A stretch of DNA of 64,000 bases from Pseudomonas sp. stari2 (GCF_040760005.1 NZ_CP099760.1:5860001-5924000); one strand, 5' to 3'. Positions 1 through 10,573 are shown, counted from the stretch's first letter. Notes: generated by a model from the letters alone, not told the origin. A program made the numbers and translations.

Positions 1-42
1 ATTCATCTTTTCCAATTCATCTTTTCAAAGTCAAAACTACTT

Positions 43-1467
43 ATGACCACTGAACCGTCTAAAGCGCCACCGCTTTACCCGAAGACCCACCTGCTTGCCG
101 CAAGTGGGATCGCCGCCCTTCTCAGCCTGGCGCTCCTGGTATTTCCCTCCAGTGATGTTGAAGCCAAAAAGACGACCCTGAGCCTCGAACTGGAAAGTCC
201 TGCTGAACAACTGACACAAGACCAAGACGCTGCTGACGCGGTTCAAGCCACAAATGAGCCAGTAGCCTCGCCCTTCGCTCAGATCGAAAACAGCGCAGAA
301 GACAAACCTGAAACCGCCGAGGCCGCGCCAGCGCCTGCACCGGTCGCGCCTGAAAAGAAGGCTCCAGGCCACAGGGAAGTGATCGTCTCCAAGGGTGACA
401 CCCTTTCGACATTGTTCGAGAAGGTAGGCCTCCCCGCCGCTGCCGTGCACGAAGTTCTGGCCAGCGACAAACAGGCCAAACAGTTCAGCCAGCTCAAACA
501 CGGCCAGAAACTCGAATTCGAACTCAATCCACAAGGTCAACTGACCAATCTTCACAGCAAGGTCAGCGACGTTGAAACCATTACCCTGACCAAGAACGAC
601 AAGGGCTATGTCTTCAACCGCGTTACCGCCAAGCCAACCGTTCGTACCGCCTATGTCCACGGCGTGATCAATAGTTCCCTGTCCCAGTCCGCCGCCCGCG
701 CCGGCCTGTCCCACAGCCTGACCATGGATATGGCCAGCGTATTTGGCTACGACGTCGATTTCGCCCAGGATATCCGCCAGGGTGACGAGTTCGACGTGAT
801 CTACGAGCAGAAAGTGGTCAATGGCAAAGCCGTCGGCAATGGTCCGATCCTGTCCGCCCGCTTCACCAACCGCGGCAAGACCTACACGGCCGTGCGCTAC
901 ACCAACAAGCAGGGTAACAGCAGCTACTACACTGCCGACGGCAACAGCATGCGCAAGGCGTTCATCCGCACGCCGGTGGACTTCGCCCGCATCAGTTCCA
1001 AGTTTTCCATGGGCCGTAAACACCCGATCCTCAATAAGATTCGCGCCCACAAAGGTGTCGACTACGCAGCTCCACGCGGTACGCCTATCAAGGCTGCCGG
1101 TGATGGCAAAGTACTGCTGGCCGGTCGCCGTGGTGGTTACGGCAACACCGTGATTATTCAGCACGGCAATACCTACCGCACGCTGTACGGCCATATGCAA
1201 GGCTTCGCCAAAGGCGTGAAAACCGGCGGTACCGTCAAGCAAGGCCAGGTGATCGGTTACATCGGCACCACCGGCCTGTCCACCGGACCGCACCTGCACT
1301 ACGAGTTCCAGGTCAACGGCGTTCACGTCGATCCATTGGGCCAGAAACTGCCAATGGCCGATCCGATCGCCAAATCCGAGCGCGCACGCTTCCTGGCGCA
1401 GAGCCAGCCGTTGATGGCGCGCATGGACCAAGAGAAGGCCACCATGCTGGCTTCGAGCAAGCGTTAA
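43..1467 (+). CDS. M23-family peptidoglycan DD-metalloendopeptidase (MepM-like)
   Basis: 474 aa. One hydrophobic segment at about residues 17-36 suggests a signal anchor with the rest in the periplasm. An acidic Pro/Ala-rich linker follows (about 45-108), then a LysM/OapA-like module (about 112-160) and a C-terminal LytM/M23 domain (about 325-435). Zinc-site residues are visible as H336 and D340 (HKGVD) and H417/H419 in HLHYE, with H384 as the likely catalytic histidine, so it should be active. The family cuts peptide cross-links so that the sacculus can grow. The stop is 3 nt before anmK, suggesting one transcript for cell-wall opening and recycling. The ATG at 43 gives a standard N-terminus; a 12-nt direct repeat (attcatcttttc at 1-12 and 15-26) lies just upstream. 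Confidence 0.9.
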   Translation: MTTEPSKAPPLYPKTHLLAASGIAALLSLALLVFPSSDVEAKKTTLSLELESPAEQLTQDQDAADAVQATNEPVASPFAQIENSAEDKPETAEAAPAPAPVAPEKKAPGHREVIVSKGDTLSTLFEKVGLPAAAVHEVLASDKQAKQFSQLKHGQKLEFELNPQGQLTNLHSKVSDVETITLTKNDKGYVFNRVTAKPTVRTAYVHGVINSSLSQSAARAGLSHSLTMDMASVFGYDVDFAQDIRQGDEFDVIYEQKVVNGKAVGNGPILSARFTNRGKTYTAVRYTNKQGNSSYYTADGNSMRKAFIRTPVDFARISSKFSMGRKHPILNKIRAHKGVDYAAPRGTPIKAAGDGKVLLAGRRGGYGNTVIIQHGNTYRTLYGHMQGFAKGVKTGGTVKQGQVIGYIGTTGLSTGPHLHYEFQVNGVHVDPLGQKLPMADPIAKSERARFLAQSQPLMARMDQEKATMLASSKR

Positions 1468-2562
<1,095 letters not shown>

Positions 2563-2579
2563 GATAAAACGCAGATAAC

Positions 2580-2620
2580 AAAACGCCGCAGAACCGTGAG
2601 GTTCTGCGGCGTTTTGTTGT
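2580..2620. terminator. Bidirectional intrinsic terminator between anmK and erpA
   Basis: Perfect 16-bp stem (2580-2595 with 2600-2615) with a GTGA loop, A-tract on the left and T-tract on the right. It sits between the convergent anmK and erpA genes and can serve both. Confidence 0.9.
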
Positions 2621-2636
2621 GTACGGTGAGGCGAGA

Positions 2637-2987
2637 TCAGATCGAGAACGAAGAACCGCAACCACAAGTGGTGGTGGCATTCGGGTTCTTGATCACAAAA
2701 CGCGAACCTTCCAGACCTTCCTGATAGTCCACCTCGGCACCCGCCAGGTACTGGAAGCTCATCGGATCAACCACCAGACTCACGCCTTCGCGCTCGACGA
2801 TGGTGTCGTCCTCGGCCACATCTTCATCGAAGGTGAAGCCGTACTGAAACCCTGAACAACCGCCGCCCGTAACGAATACGCGCAGCTTCAAGCGATCATT
2901 CCCCTCTTCATCGACCAGGCTCTTCACCTTGTGCGCGGCACCCTGAGTGAATTGCAAAGCCGTGGGGGTGAAGGATTCGACGCTCAT
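2637..2987 (-). CDS. erpA: Iron-sulfur cluster insertion protein ErpA
   Basis: 116 aa A-type Fe-S carrier. The three ligand cysteines are visible: C44 in [11 protein letters not shown] and C108/C110 in the C-terminal CGCGSSF motif. ErpA transfers Fe-S clusters to apo-proteins, including isoprenoid-pathway enzymes. It is a single-gene unit with its own promoter (3035-3064) and a shared terminator downstream. The N-terminus [11 protein letters not shown] suits ErpA better than IscA. Confidence 0.93.
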   Translation of the reverse strand: MSVESFTPTALQFTQGAAHKVKSLVDEEGNDRLKLRVFVTGGGCSGFQYGFTFDEDVAEDDTIVEREGVSLVVDPMSFQYLAGAEVDYQEGLEGSRFVIKNPNATTTCGCGSSFSI

Positions 2988-3034
2988 GCTGACTATCTCC
3001 CGGCGTTACGCCGCCATAATGCGTGATGACGCGC

Positions 3035-3064
3035 ATTATCCGCTTGTCCTAGAAAATCGGTCAA
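3035..3064 (-). promoter_or_regulatory. Candidate sigma70 promoter of erpA
   Basis: On the minus strand, TTGACC (3059-3064) and GATAAT (3035-3040) are separated by 18 nt, about 50 nt upstream of the erpA start. Matches are 5/6 and 5/6 to consensus. Any IscR control cannot be judged by eye. Confidence 0.55.
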
Positions 3065-3110
3065 CTATTGTTACGGTATATCAATAAAGCCATCAGCGAC
3101 CCAGAATGCA

Positions 3111-3135
3111 AAAAGGCCCGTCAGACGGGCCTTTT
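3111..3135 (-). terminator. Intrinsic terminator downstream of argC
   Basis: Ten-base-pair stem (3111-3120 with 3126-3135), loop TCAGA, flanked by A4 and T4, 18 nt beyond the argC stop on the minus strand. Confidence 0.8.
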
Positions 3136-3153
3136 CATCAAGCAAGATCAGTC

Positions 3154-4188
3154 TTACGGCAGCATGCCCGCGTGGGACAGACCAAAACGCTCATCCAGAC
3201 CGAACAGAATGTTCATGTTCTGCACCGCTTGACCCGACGCGCCCTTGACCAGATTGTCGATCACCGACAGCACCACCACCAGATCACCATCCTGTGGACG
3301 ATGAACCGCGATACGGCAAACGTTCGCGCCGCGCACGCTGCGGGTTTCCGGATGGCTGCCGGCTGGCATCACGTCGACGAACGGTTCATTGGCATAACGC
3401 TTTTCGAACAGCGCCTGCAGATCCACCGAGCGATCCACCACGGTCGCATAGAGCGTGGAATGAATGCCACGAATCATCGGCGTCAGGTGTGGCACGAAGG
3501 TCAGACCGACATCCTTGCCTGCTGCACGACGCAGACCCTGACGAATTTCCGGCAGATGACGGTGACCTTTCACCGCATAAGCCTTCATGCTTTCCGACGT
3601 CTCGGAGTACAGCGAGCCTACGGCAGCACCACGACCGGCACCGCTGACGCCCGACTTGCAGTCGGCGATCAACAGCGAAGTATCGGCCAGACCTGCCTCA
3701 AGCAATGGCAGGAAACCCAGCTGCGTTGCAGTCGGATAGCAACCCGGCACCGCGATCAGGCGTGCTTTCTTGATTTGCTCACGGTTGACTTCCGGCAAGC
3801 CGTAAACCGCTTCGTCCAACAGCTCCGGCGCACCGTGCGGCTGGCCGTACCATTTGGCCCATTCTTCGGCGTCCTGCAGACGGAAATCCGCCGACAGGTC
3901 GATTACCTTGGTACCCGCTGCCAGTAATTCACCGGCCAGTGCGTGGGCAACGCCGTGCGGAGTGGCGAAGAACACCACGTCGCAAGCGCCCAGGGTCTTG
4001 ATGTCCGGCACGCTGAACGCCAGACCGTCATAGTGACCGCGCAGGTTCGGGTACATATCAGCCACGGCCAGACCAGCCTCGGATCGGGAAGTGATCACCA
4101 CCACTTCTGCCTGCGGATGCTGTGCCAACAGACGCAGCAGTTCGACACCGGTGTAACCCGTGCCGCCGACGATACCGACCTTGACCAT
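3154..4188 (-). CDS. argC: N-acetyl-gamma-glutamyl-phosphate reductase ArgC
   Basis: 344 aa from the ATG at 4188 ([14 protein letters not shown]). An in-frame extension to 4260 exists but lacks family similarity, and 344 aa is the usual length. The Rossmann motif GGTGYTG is at about 8-14 and the catalytic Cys is C150 in [10 protein letters not shown]. It carries out the NADPH-dependent third step of arginine biosynthesis (N-acetylglutamyl-phosphate to the semialdehyde). It is a lone gene divergent from hemJ, with a terminator just after it. Confidence 0.96.
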   Translation of the reverse strand: MVKVGIVGGTGYTGVELLRLLAQHPQAEVVVITSRSEAGLAVADMYPNLRGHYDGLAFSVPDIKTLGACDVVFFATPHGVAHALAGELLAAGTKVIDLSADFRLQDAEEWAKWYGQPHGAPELLDEAVYGLPEVNREQIKKARLIAVPGCYPTATQLGFLPLLEAGLADTSLLIADCKSGVSGAGRGAAVGSLYSETSESMKAYAVKGHRHLPEIRQGLRRAAGKDVGLTFVPHLTPMIRGIHSTLYATVVDRSVDLQALFEKRYANEPFVDVMPAGSHPETRSVRGANVCRIAVHRPQDGDLVVVLSVIDNLVKGASGQAVQNMNILFGLDERFGLSHAGMLP

Positions 4189-4323
4189 AAACCTGCCCTC
4201 AACGAACCCACTGGAAAGCCGTCGATAATAGGGGCCGCGCGCCCCTGCGACAACCGTCAAGGTGACGTGCGGACGCTCAAGCCTCTACTATCCGGCCTAC
4301 CGTGAATTGGGGAATAACCAAAA

Positions 4324-4752
4324 ATGCTCTATCTATGGATCAAAGCGCTGCATATCGTCAGCATCGTGTGCTGGTTTGCCGGCCTCTTCTACCTGCCACG
4401 ACTGTTCGTTTATCACGCGCAAAGTGAAGACACGATCAGCAAGGAACGCTTCAGCACCATGGAGCGCAAGCTGTATCGCGGCATCATGGGCCCGGCGATG
4501 ATTGCCGCGCTGATCTTCGGCGGCTGGCTGATCTACCTGAACCCGAGCATCTTCAGCAGCGGCGGCTGGATCCACGCCAAGCTGACCCTGGTCGTGTTGT
4601 TGATCGGCTATCACCACATGTGCGGCGCGCAGGTAAAACGTTTTGCCCGTGGCGAGAACACCCGCAGCCATGTCTTTTATCGCTGGTTCAATGAAGTGCC
4701 GGTTCTGATATTGCTGGCTATCGTAATTCTGGTCGTGGTCAAGCCGTTCTAA
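4324..4752 (+). CDS. hemJ: Protoporphyrinogen IX oxidase HemJ
   Basis: 142 aa membrane protein with about four hydrophobic helices. The N-terminal stretch LWIKALHIVSIVCWFAGLFY with conserved His10 is typical of HemJ (the family formerly listed as TIGR00701/UPF0093). HemJ oxidises protoporphyrinogen IX to protoporphyrin IX in haem synthesis in bacteria lacking HemG and HemY. The start has a GGGGA site about 10 nt upstream. The next gene follows 33 nt later on the same strand. Confidence 0.85.
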   Translation: MLYLWIKALHIVSIVCWFAGLFYLPRLFVYHAQSEDTISKERFSTMERKLYRGIMGPAMIAALIFGGWLIYLNPSIFSSGGWIHAKLTLVVLLIGYHHMCGAQVKRFARGENTRSHVFYRWFNEVPVLILLAIVILVVVKPF

Positions 4753-4785
4753 CTTCAACTGGTTCAACTTTCCGGGGTGCTTCCG

Positions 4786-5754
4786 ATGTCGCTGCCCGCT
4801 CTGCTCGAACAACGTCTGCGCTTGCCTGTCGTAGCCGCGCCGATGTTCCTGATTTCCAATCCAGAACTGGTGCTCGCGTGCTGTCGCAATGGCGTGGTGG
4901 GTAGCTTTCCGGCACTCAACCAACGCGAGAGCAGCGGGTTCAAGGCCTGGCTGGAACAGATCGAAGCGGGATTGGTGACATTGGATAACCCGGCGCCGTA
5001 TGCCGTGAACCTGATTGTTCACAAGAGCAATCCACGTCTGGAGGCGGATTTGAACATCTGCGTCGAGCACAAGGTGCCTATCATCATCACCAGTCTTGGC
5101 GCAGTGAAGGAATTGGTGGACGCGGTGCACAGCTACGGCGGCCTGGTTTTCCACGACGTGACGACTCGCCGCCATGCGGAAAAAGCCGCCGAAGCCGGCG
5201 TCGACGGATTGATCGCCGTTGCTGCCGGTGCCGGCGGACATGCCGGCACCTGGAGCCCGTTCTCGCTGATTGCCGAGATTCGTCAGTTCTTCGACAAGAC
5301 GCTGCTGCTTGCAGGATGTTTGAACCATGGCCATGAGATTCTCGCCGCACAGCTGCTTGGCGCGGATTTGGCCTACTTCGGAACACGATTCATCGGTACG
5401 ACCGAAAGTCATGCGACCGACGCCTACAAGGAGATGCTCCTGACAGCCAAGGCCGCGGACATCATTCATACTCCTGCCGTGTCTGGAGTACCGGCCAGTT
5501 TCATGCGTCAAAGCCTGGAAGCTGCCGGCTTCGACATGGCTTCGCTACAAGGCAAGGGTGAAGTCAACTTCGGCGACAAACTCAAGCCGATCAATGATGA
5601 AGCCAAAGCCTGGAAAACCGTGTGGTCGGCAGGCCAGGGTGTCGGGGAAATCGAGGACCTGCCGAGCGTGGATCAACTGGTGGCGCGCCTCGATGCCGAG
5701 TATCGCCAGGCCCTGGAGCACGCAGCTCAACTTCCGAAACGCTGGCCACGCTGA
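4786..5754 (+). CDS. Nitronate monooxygenase (2-nitropropane dioxygenase family)
   Basis: 322 aa from the ATG at 4786 (MSLPALLEQRL); a GTG at 4777 is in frame but lies in the ribosome-binding region. TIM-barrel flavoprotein with APMFLISNPELV near the N-terminus and AGAGGHAGTWSPF at about 145-157, holding the catalytic-region His of class I enzymes. The family oxidises alkyl nitronates such as propionate-3-nitronate with FMN and O2. The physiological substrate here is unknown; a detoxification role is inference. A dyad at 5764-5786 follows. Confidence 0.82.
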   Translation: MSLPALLEQRLRLPVVAAPMFLISNPELVLACCRNGVVGSFPALNQRESSGFKAWLEQIEAGLVTLDNPAPYAVNLIVHKSNPRLEADLNICVEHKVPIIITSLGAVKELVDAVHSYGGLVFHDVTTRRHAEKAAEAGVDGLIAVAAGAGGHAGTWSPFSLIAEIRQFFDKTLLLAGCLNHGHEILAAQLLGADLAYFGTRFIGTTESHATDAYKEMLLTAKAADIIHTPAVSGVPASFMRQSLEAAGFDMASLQGKGEVNFGDKLKPINDEAKAWKTVWSAGQGVGEIEDLPSVDQLVARLDAEYRQALEHAAQLPKRWPR

Positions 5755-5763
5755 GAAAATTCC

Positions 5764-5786
5764 GGCCAGTCGTTGCGTGACTGGCC
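5764..5786 (+). terminator. Possible weak terminator hairpin
   Basis: GGCCAGTC (5764-5771) pairs with GACTGGCC (5779-5786), loop of 7 nt, just after the nitronate monooxygenase stop. Only TTACAC follows instead of a T-tract, so it could equally be a simple mRNA 3' hairpin. Confidence 0.35.
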
Positions 5787-5848
5787 TTACACTGAGCGAC
5801 TGCAACACGTTTCAATTCAATTTCTTTCGCGACAAGGATGCCTCGGTC

Positions 5849-6799
5849 ATGAGCGAACCGCGTTACAAGATCGTTTTCGACGGAGCCCTTCAGCCTGGCG
5901 TCGATATCACCACGGCCAAACTCAATCTGGCCGACCTGTTCAAGAGTGACGTGGCCGGCATCGAGCGCCTGTTCAATGGACGCGCCGTTGCCCTCAAGCG
6001 CGACCTCTCACACAGCGACGCCCAGACCTATCTGCAAGCGCTAAGCAAGACAGGGATCGACGCCCGGATCGAGCCGGAAACAGCCATTGAACTGAATCTG
6101 TCCGATGTTCAGGAACAGTCCGCCGCCGTGGCAGAGCCTGATTCTCCTTATGCACCGCCTCGGGCCAGTGTCGGTGAGCAATTGCCGGAGTTCTCCACCC
6201 TGAAGCCACTGAGTGTCGAAGGCCGGATCGGACGCCTGCGTTACCTGGCATGGTCGATGGTACTGAGTCTGGTGACCCTGCCAATCATCGGTGTGTTTGC
6301 ACTGATCGGTCTGGGCCTGGTGAGCGCCGACTCGACCTCCGGCCTGATCATCGGCGGTATCTTCGCCTTCTTCCTGTTCCTGGCCTTCGCGATCGTCGGC
6401 ATCCTGTTCAGCGTGCAGCGTCTGCACGATATCGGCTGGTCAGGCTGGCTCTGGCTGCTGACACTGGTACCGTTCGTGGGCAGCTTCTTCCCCCTGGTGA
6501 TCATGGTCATGCCGGGCAATACCGGCGCCAATCGCTATGGCCCGCCACCGCCACCGAACAGCACCGCCGTCAAAGTGCTGTGCTCCCTGTGGATTGTCAT
6601 TATTGGATTGTTCTTCGTCGGTGGAATGCTGGGCGGGATCTCTGCGATCCAGCAGGAGTACGAAACCAGCCTCGAAAGCAGCTATGAGAGTGGTTCGGTG
6701 ACCGCCGATGAAGTCGATGTCGAGGTCGAGCCCGAGCCGAATTCGGTGGACGATGCAGCCGAAGCCGCGCCGGCCCCTGTAGACTCTGCGAAAGAATGA
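5849..6799 (+). CDS. DUF805 membrane protein with an N-terminal soluble domain
   Basis: 316 aa from the ATG at 5849 (MSEPRYKIVFDG); an in-frame extension upstream overlaps the previous gene and is not believable. Residues 1-90 form a soluble domain (VAGIERLFNGRAVALKRDLS and beyond) of the kind seen in front of DUF805 in pseudomonads. Residues about 115-260 are the DUF805 core with roughly four membrane helices and the RLHDIGWSGW signature. The C-terminus is an acidic Glu/Ala/Pro tail. Function unknown. Confidence 0.8.
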   Translation: MSEPRYKIVFDGALQPGVDITTAKLNLADLFKSDVAGIERLFNGRAVALKRDLSHSDAQTYLQALSKTGIDARIEPETAIELNLSDVQEQSAAVAEPDSPYAPPRASVGEQLPEFSTLKPLSVEGRIGRLRYLAWSMVLSLVTLPIIGVFALIGLGLVSADSTSGLIIGGIFAFFLFLAFAIVGILFSVQRLHDIGWSGWLWLLTLVPFVGSFFPLVIMVMPGNTGANRYGPPPPPNSTAVKVLCSLWIVIIGLFFVGGMLGGISAIQQEYETSLESSYESGSVTADEVDVEVEPEPNSVDDAAEAAPAPVDSAKE

Positions 6800-6860
6800 A
6801 CAGCGCTCCCCGCCGTGACACCTGCGTCCACGGCGCGGAGCTGTTGCGATGGAGAATTGC

Positions 6861-7649
6861 ATGACCCGTTACGCTCTGATCACTGGCGCTTCCAGCGGCA
6901 TCGGCCTGGCCATGGCCGAAGCCCTGGCCCGCCGTGGCCGCAGCCTGATTCTGGTGGCCCGACAGCGTGATCAGCTGGAAAGCATTGCGATTGAACTGAC
7001 CCAGCGTTTTGGTGTGGAGGTGCTGTTCCGGGCCTGCGACCTGGGCGAGCCGTTGCGCCTGTCCGGTTTTTTGCTGGAGCTTGAAGAAGGCGACCGGCAG
7101 ATTGATCTGCTGGTGAACTGTGCTGGCATCGGCACCTGCGGTCCGTTCCTGGCCCAAGACTGGATGACCGAGCAGGACCTTATCGAGGTGAACATCCTCG
7201 CCCTCACCCGCCTGTGCCACGCGATCGGCAACAGCATGGCCCTGCAGGGTGGCGGGCAGATTCTCAACGTAGCGTCGGTGGCGGCGTTCAATCCCGGCCC
7301 GTGGATGAGCACTTACTACGCCAGCAAGGCCTACGTCCTGCACTTCTCCGAAGCACTGCGGGTGGAACTGAAAAAATGCGCAGTGAAAGTCTCGGTGCTC
7401 TGCCCAGGCCCGACGCGCACGGCGTTCTTTCGCACAGCGCAACTGAACAACGACAAACTCAACGCCAGCAAACTGCTGATGAGCCCCGAAGAGGTCGCGC
7501 TTTATACCGTGCGCGCCCTGGAGAAAAACCGCGCGATCATCATTCCCGGGCGCCGGAACCGCTGGTTAGCCTTTCTGCCACGGCTGGGTTCGCGCTGGCT
7601 CAACCGCACCATCGTCGGCATGGTCAACAAAGCCTACTGCCCGCGCTGA
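6861..7649 (+). CDS. Short-chain dehydrogenase/reductase family protein
   Basis: 262 aa from the second ATG at 6861, preceded by TGGAG 8 nt upstream; the ATG at 6849 would lack a site. Classical SDR: TGASSGIG cofactor loop at about 7-14, NCAG-type motif (VNCAGIG) near 87, and the YxxxK catalytic pair in YYASKAY. The closest general type is YqjQ/DltE-like SDRs, often with a C-terminal basic patch as here. Substrate unknown. From memory, PAO1 has an SDR gene at the same locus near the HIT gene. Confidence 0.8.
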   Translation: MTRYALITGASSGIGLAMAEALARRGRSLILVARQRDQLESIAIELTQRFGVEVLFRACDLGEPLRLSGFLLELEEGDRQIDLLVNCAGIGTCGPFLAQDWMTEQDLIEVNILALTRLCHAIGNSMALQGGGQILNVASVAAFNPGPWMSTYYASKAYVLHFSEALRVELKKCAVKVSVLCPGPTRTAFFRTAQLNNDKLNASKLLMSPEEVALYTVRALEKNRAIIIPGRRNRWLAFLPRLGSRWLNRTIVGMVNKAYCPR

Positions 7650-7729
7650 AGGGCCGGCAGGCAAATGGCTGGGCGCGGTGATCCCTCGTGGGTACACTCA
7701 GCCCAGCTCACACAACGGAGAAAACAGCT

Positions 7730-8068
7730 GTGGATACTCTGTTCACCAAGATCATCAACCGGGAAATCCCGGCGAAGATCATCTACGAGGACGACCAGGT
7801 TCTGGCGTTCCACGACATCGCCCCACAGGCACCAGTGCATTTTCTGGTGATCCCGAAGAAACCGGTGCGCACCCTCAACGACCTGACCGAAGACGACAAA
7901 GCACTGGCCGGGCATATCCTGTTCACCGCTCAGCGTCTGGCGCTGGAGCTGGGTTGCGAAGAAGGCTTCCGGGTGGTGATGAACTGCAATGAAAAGGGTG
8001 GGCAGACGGTCTACCACATTCATATGCACGTACTCGGTCAGCGTCAGATGAACTGGCCGCCGGGCTGA
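7730..8068 (+). CDS. HIT-family purine nucleoside phosphoramidase (HinT-like)
   Basis: 112 aa from a GTG at 7730 (VDTLFTKIINREIPAKI), chosen because CGGAG lies 9 nt upstream and HinT proteins begin there; the in-frame extension to 7688 has no similarity. The HIT motif HIHMHVLGQ is near the C-terminus, and the N-terminal IPAKIIYEDD block is typical. HinT enzymes hydrolyse AMP-lysine and other nucleoside phosphoramidates. A REP-like hairpin follows at 8083-8105, before coq7. Confidence 0.88.
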   Translation: MDTLFTKIINREIPAKIIYEDDQVLAFHDIAPQAPVHFLVIPKKPVRTLNDLTEDDKALAGHILFTAQRLALELGCEEGFRVVMNCNEKGGQTVYHIHMHVLGQRQMNWPPG

Positions 8069-8082
8069 TCGAACTCGAAATC

Positions 8083-8105
8083 TGTGGGAGCGCCCTGCTC
8101 CCACA
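8083..8105. repeat. REP-like inverted repeat, single copy
   Basis: TGTGGGAG (8083-8090) and CTCCCACA (8098-8105) form a perfect 8-bp dyad with a 7-nt spacer. The GTGGGAGC/GCTCCCAC core is typical of Pseudomonas intergenic REP elements. It lies between the HIT gene and coq7. Confidence 0.65.
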
Positions 8106-8174
8106 TGACCCAGCGCAAACCTTCCCCGGCCGATTCGGTTAAACTGGCCGCCGAGATTCTTCCCGGAGGTCAGC

Positions 8175-8822
8175 ATGACTACCCAACGTCACTATTCGCC
8201 AATTGACCGTCTTCTGCTGCAAGCCGATGCCGCGATGCGAACCCTGCTGCCCTTCAGCGGCCAACCGTACCGCCCGTCGCCAGCCATCGTGCAGCCCGAC
8301 GTGCAGATGAGCGACGAAGACACCCGCCACGTCGCCGGCCTGATGCGCATCAACCATACCGGCGAAGTCTGTGCCCAGGCGCTATATCAAGGCCAGGCAC
8401 TGACCGCCAAGCTGCCGCAGGTACGCGAAGCCATGGAGCATGCGGCCGAAGAAGAGATCGATCATCTGGTCTGGTGCGAACAGCGCATTCATCAGTTGGG
8501 CAGCCACACCAGCGTGCTCAATCCGCTGTTCTATGGCATGTCGTTCGGGATCGGCGCAGTTGCCGGACTGATCAGCGACAAGGTCAGCCTCGGCTTTGTC
8601 GCGGCGACCGAGCATCAAGTCTGCAAACACTTGAACGAGCATCTGGAACAACTGCCGGCCGAGGATGAAAAATCCCGGGCGATTCTGGAACAGATGCGTA
8701 TCGATGAAGAACATCACGCAGAAAGTGCGCTGGAGGCTGGCGGTTTCCGCTTCCCGGCACCGGTGAAATTCGGCATGAGCCTGTTGGCAAAAGTAATGAC
8801 CAAAAGCACCTACCGGATCTGA
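8175..8822 (+). CDS. coq7: 3-demethoxyubiquinol 3-hydroxylase Coq7
   Basis: 215 aa, ATG preceded by GGAGG. A ferritin-like di-iron carboxylate protein: the [15 protein letters not shown] block and the [16 protein letters not shown] and EEHHAE blocks carry the E/ExxH metal ligands. It hydroxylates 2-polyprenyl-3-methyl-6-methoxy-1,4-benzoquinol in ubiquinone biosynthesis at the inner membrane. Many gammaproteobacteria use UbiF instead; the Coq7 form is normal in Pseudomonas. A strong terminator follows. Confidence 0.95.
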   Translation: MTTQRHYSPIDRLLLQADAAMRTLLPFSGQPYRPSPAIVQPDVQMSDEDTRHVAGLMRINHTGEVCAQALYQGQALTAKLPQVREAMEHAAEEEIDHLVWCEQRIHQLGSHTSVLNPLFYGMSFGIGAVAGLISDKVSLGFVAATEHQVCKHLNEHLEQLPAEDEKSRAILEQMRIDEEHHAESALEAGGFRFPAPVKFGMSLLAKVMTKSTYRI

Positions 8823-8833
8823 AAAACGCCCAT

Positions 8834-8869
8834 AAAAAAGGCGACTGCCGCAAAGCAGTCGCCTTTTTT
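8834..8869. terminator. Bidirectional terminator between coq7 and speD
   Basis: Stem 8834-8848 with 8855-8869 (AAAAAAGGCGACTGC and its complement), 6-nt loop, A6 and T6 flanks, between convergent coq7 and speD. Confidence 0.92.
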
Positions 8870-8882
8870 GTGCCTGGATTTC

Positions 8883-9677
8883 TTAGCTCGGCATATTGCG
8901 TGCGTAGAAGATTTCCAGCATTTCGTGTTTCACACGCTCGGTCACCTGAGCACGTTGCTCGGACGACAGATTGCTGGTGGCATCGCCGAACAGGTAGTTA
9001 TCCAGTTCGAAGTTCTTCAGCAGCATTTTGGTGTGGAACAGGTTTTCCTGATACACGTTCACGTCGGTCATCTGGTACGCGTCGCGAGTATCTTCGGAAA
9101 GGTAGTTCTGGATTGAATTGATCTCGTGGTCGATGAAGTGCTTGTTGCCTTCAACGTCACGGGTGAAGCCGCGCACACGGTAATCCACGGTCACGATGTC
9201 CGAATCGAACTGGTGAATAAGGAAGTTGAGCGCTTTGAGCGGTGAAATGACACCACAGGTCGACACATCGATGTCCACACGGAACGTCGCAATACCGGCG
9301 TCCGGATGGATTTCCGGGTAGGTATGCACCGTGATATGACTCTTGTCGAGGTGGGCCAGGATGATTTCCGGCAGCGGACCCGGGGACTCTTCGATCTGGC
9401 TTTCGGTCGGGGTGACCGGTTCTTCCGAGATCAGAATCGTGACGCTGGCACCCTGAGGCTCATAGTTCTGACTGGCAATGTTCAGAATGTTGGCACCAAT
9501 GATTTCGACAACTTCCGTGAGGATCTGCGTCAGGCGTTCCGCGTTGTACTCTTGATTGATGTACTCGACGTAAGCCTGCTGGTCTTGCGGGGTTTCCGCG
9601 TAGCAGATGTCATAGATGTTGAAGCTCAAGGTCTTTGTCAGGTTATTGAACCCGTGGAGCTTGAGTTTGCTTTTCAC
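8883..9677 (-). CDS. speD: S-adenosylmethionine decarboxylase proenzyme SpeD
   Basis: 264 aa from a GTG at 9677 (read as [15 protein letters not shown]), exactly the E. coli-type SpeD length; a longer frame to 9719 has no similarity. The self-cleavage site is K112-S113 in [13 protein letters not shown], whose serine becomes the pyruvoyl cofactor. It makes decarboxylated SAM, the aminopropyl donor for spermidine. It is a monocistronic unit on the minus strand, 237 nt downstream of the OsmC gene. The non-ATG start may limit expression (inference). Confidence 0.94.
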
Positions 9678-9914
9678 CGTTAAAAACTCTCTATGTATGC
9701 GGCCCGGCCGCGTGATCAAGCATGCCCGTCAAGTGCGAACAACGCACCTGCGTAGGACGGTTAACACCTCTTCGCGATGGCGATTTTGGTTATCTGTTCA
9801 GGCGGATGACCCGTCGGTTGACCGGTCACTGCCCTGAAAAAAGTGGCGCATTATGCAGACGTCAGCGGGGGATCGCCAGAGTCTGCACTGCTTTTATGAT
9901 AGTTGAATGTCGGC

Positions 9915-10337
9915 TTAGCCGAGTTCGATGATTTCGTAGTCGTGGGTGATCGCTACGCCGGCCGCGCCGAGCATGATCGAGGCCGAGCAATACTTCTCCG
10001 CCGACAGCTCGATGGCGCGTTTGACCTGGGCCTCTTTCAGGCCACGGCCCTTGACCACGAAGTGCATGTGAATCTTGGTGAACACCTTCGGATCTTCGGT
10101 CGCGCGTTCGGCTTCCAGGAAAGCCTCGCAGCTTTCAACGGCCTGACGGGACTTCTTCAGGATGCTGACCACGTCGAAGTTGCTGCAACCGCCAACGCCC
10201 AGCAGGAGCATTTCCATCGGGCGAACACCCAGATTGCGACCACCGGCGTCCGGCGGACCGTCCATGACCACGACATGACCGCTGCCGGATTCGCCGAGGA
10301 ACATGGCTTCGCCAGCCCATTGGATGCGTGCCTTCAT
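9915..10337 (-). CDS. OsmC-family protein
   Basis: 140 aa from the ATG at 10337 (MKARIQWAGEAMFLGES); TGGAG lies about 8 nt upstream, and the in-frame TTG six nt earlier is a poorer start. OsmC/Ohr fold with the LLLGVGGCSNFDVVSILKKS segment containing the conserved resolving-region cysteine. OsmC/Ohr proteins reduce organic hydroperoxides, but this small YhfA-like branch has no firmly assigned substrate. It is divergent from vfr, as in other pseudomonads. Confidence 0.82.
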   Translation of the reverse strand: MKARIQWAGEAMFLGESGSGHVVVMDGPPDAGGRNLGVRPMEMLLLGVGGCSNFDVVSILKKSRQAVESCEAFLEAERATEDPKVFTKIHMHFVVKGRGLKEAQVKRAIELSAEKYCSASIMLGAAGVAITHDYEIIELG

Positions 10338-10464
10338 CGCCAAGACTCCACTGTAGAAAAAAGGGTCGCCAGCTTAGCACAGGGGCCCGGTTTGACTGCG
10401 AGCGGTGATCCTAGGACCGATGCCTTTACCGCGTAGGTAATTTCTCGAATTTTCGACGAAGTGT

Positions 10465-10501
10465 CTGGTAAGCTGGCGCCAATTCACTGGCGCCCAGCCA
10501 G
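10465..10501. repeat. Dyad with repeated CTGGCGCC between osmC-like gene and vfr
   Basis: CTGGCGCC occurs at 10473-10480 and 10487-10494. Each GGCGCC is itself palindromic, and outer CTGG/CCAG arms extend the possible stem to about 10465-10501. It lies upstream of AT-rich -10-like sequences (TATAAA at 10530-10535), so it is more likely a protein site or upstream element than part of the vfr leader RNA. Confidence 0.35.
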
Positions 10502-10573
10502 TTTTGGTAGCAACCGCCTCAGTGCCTCATATAAAAACCAAATATAACCGTGCAGTCTTTTCGGGATACAACC

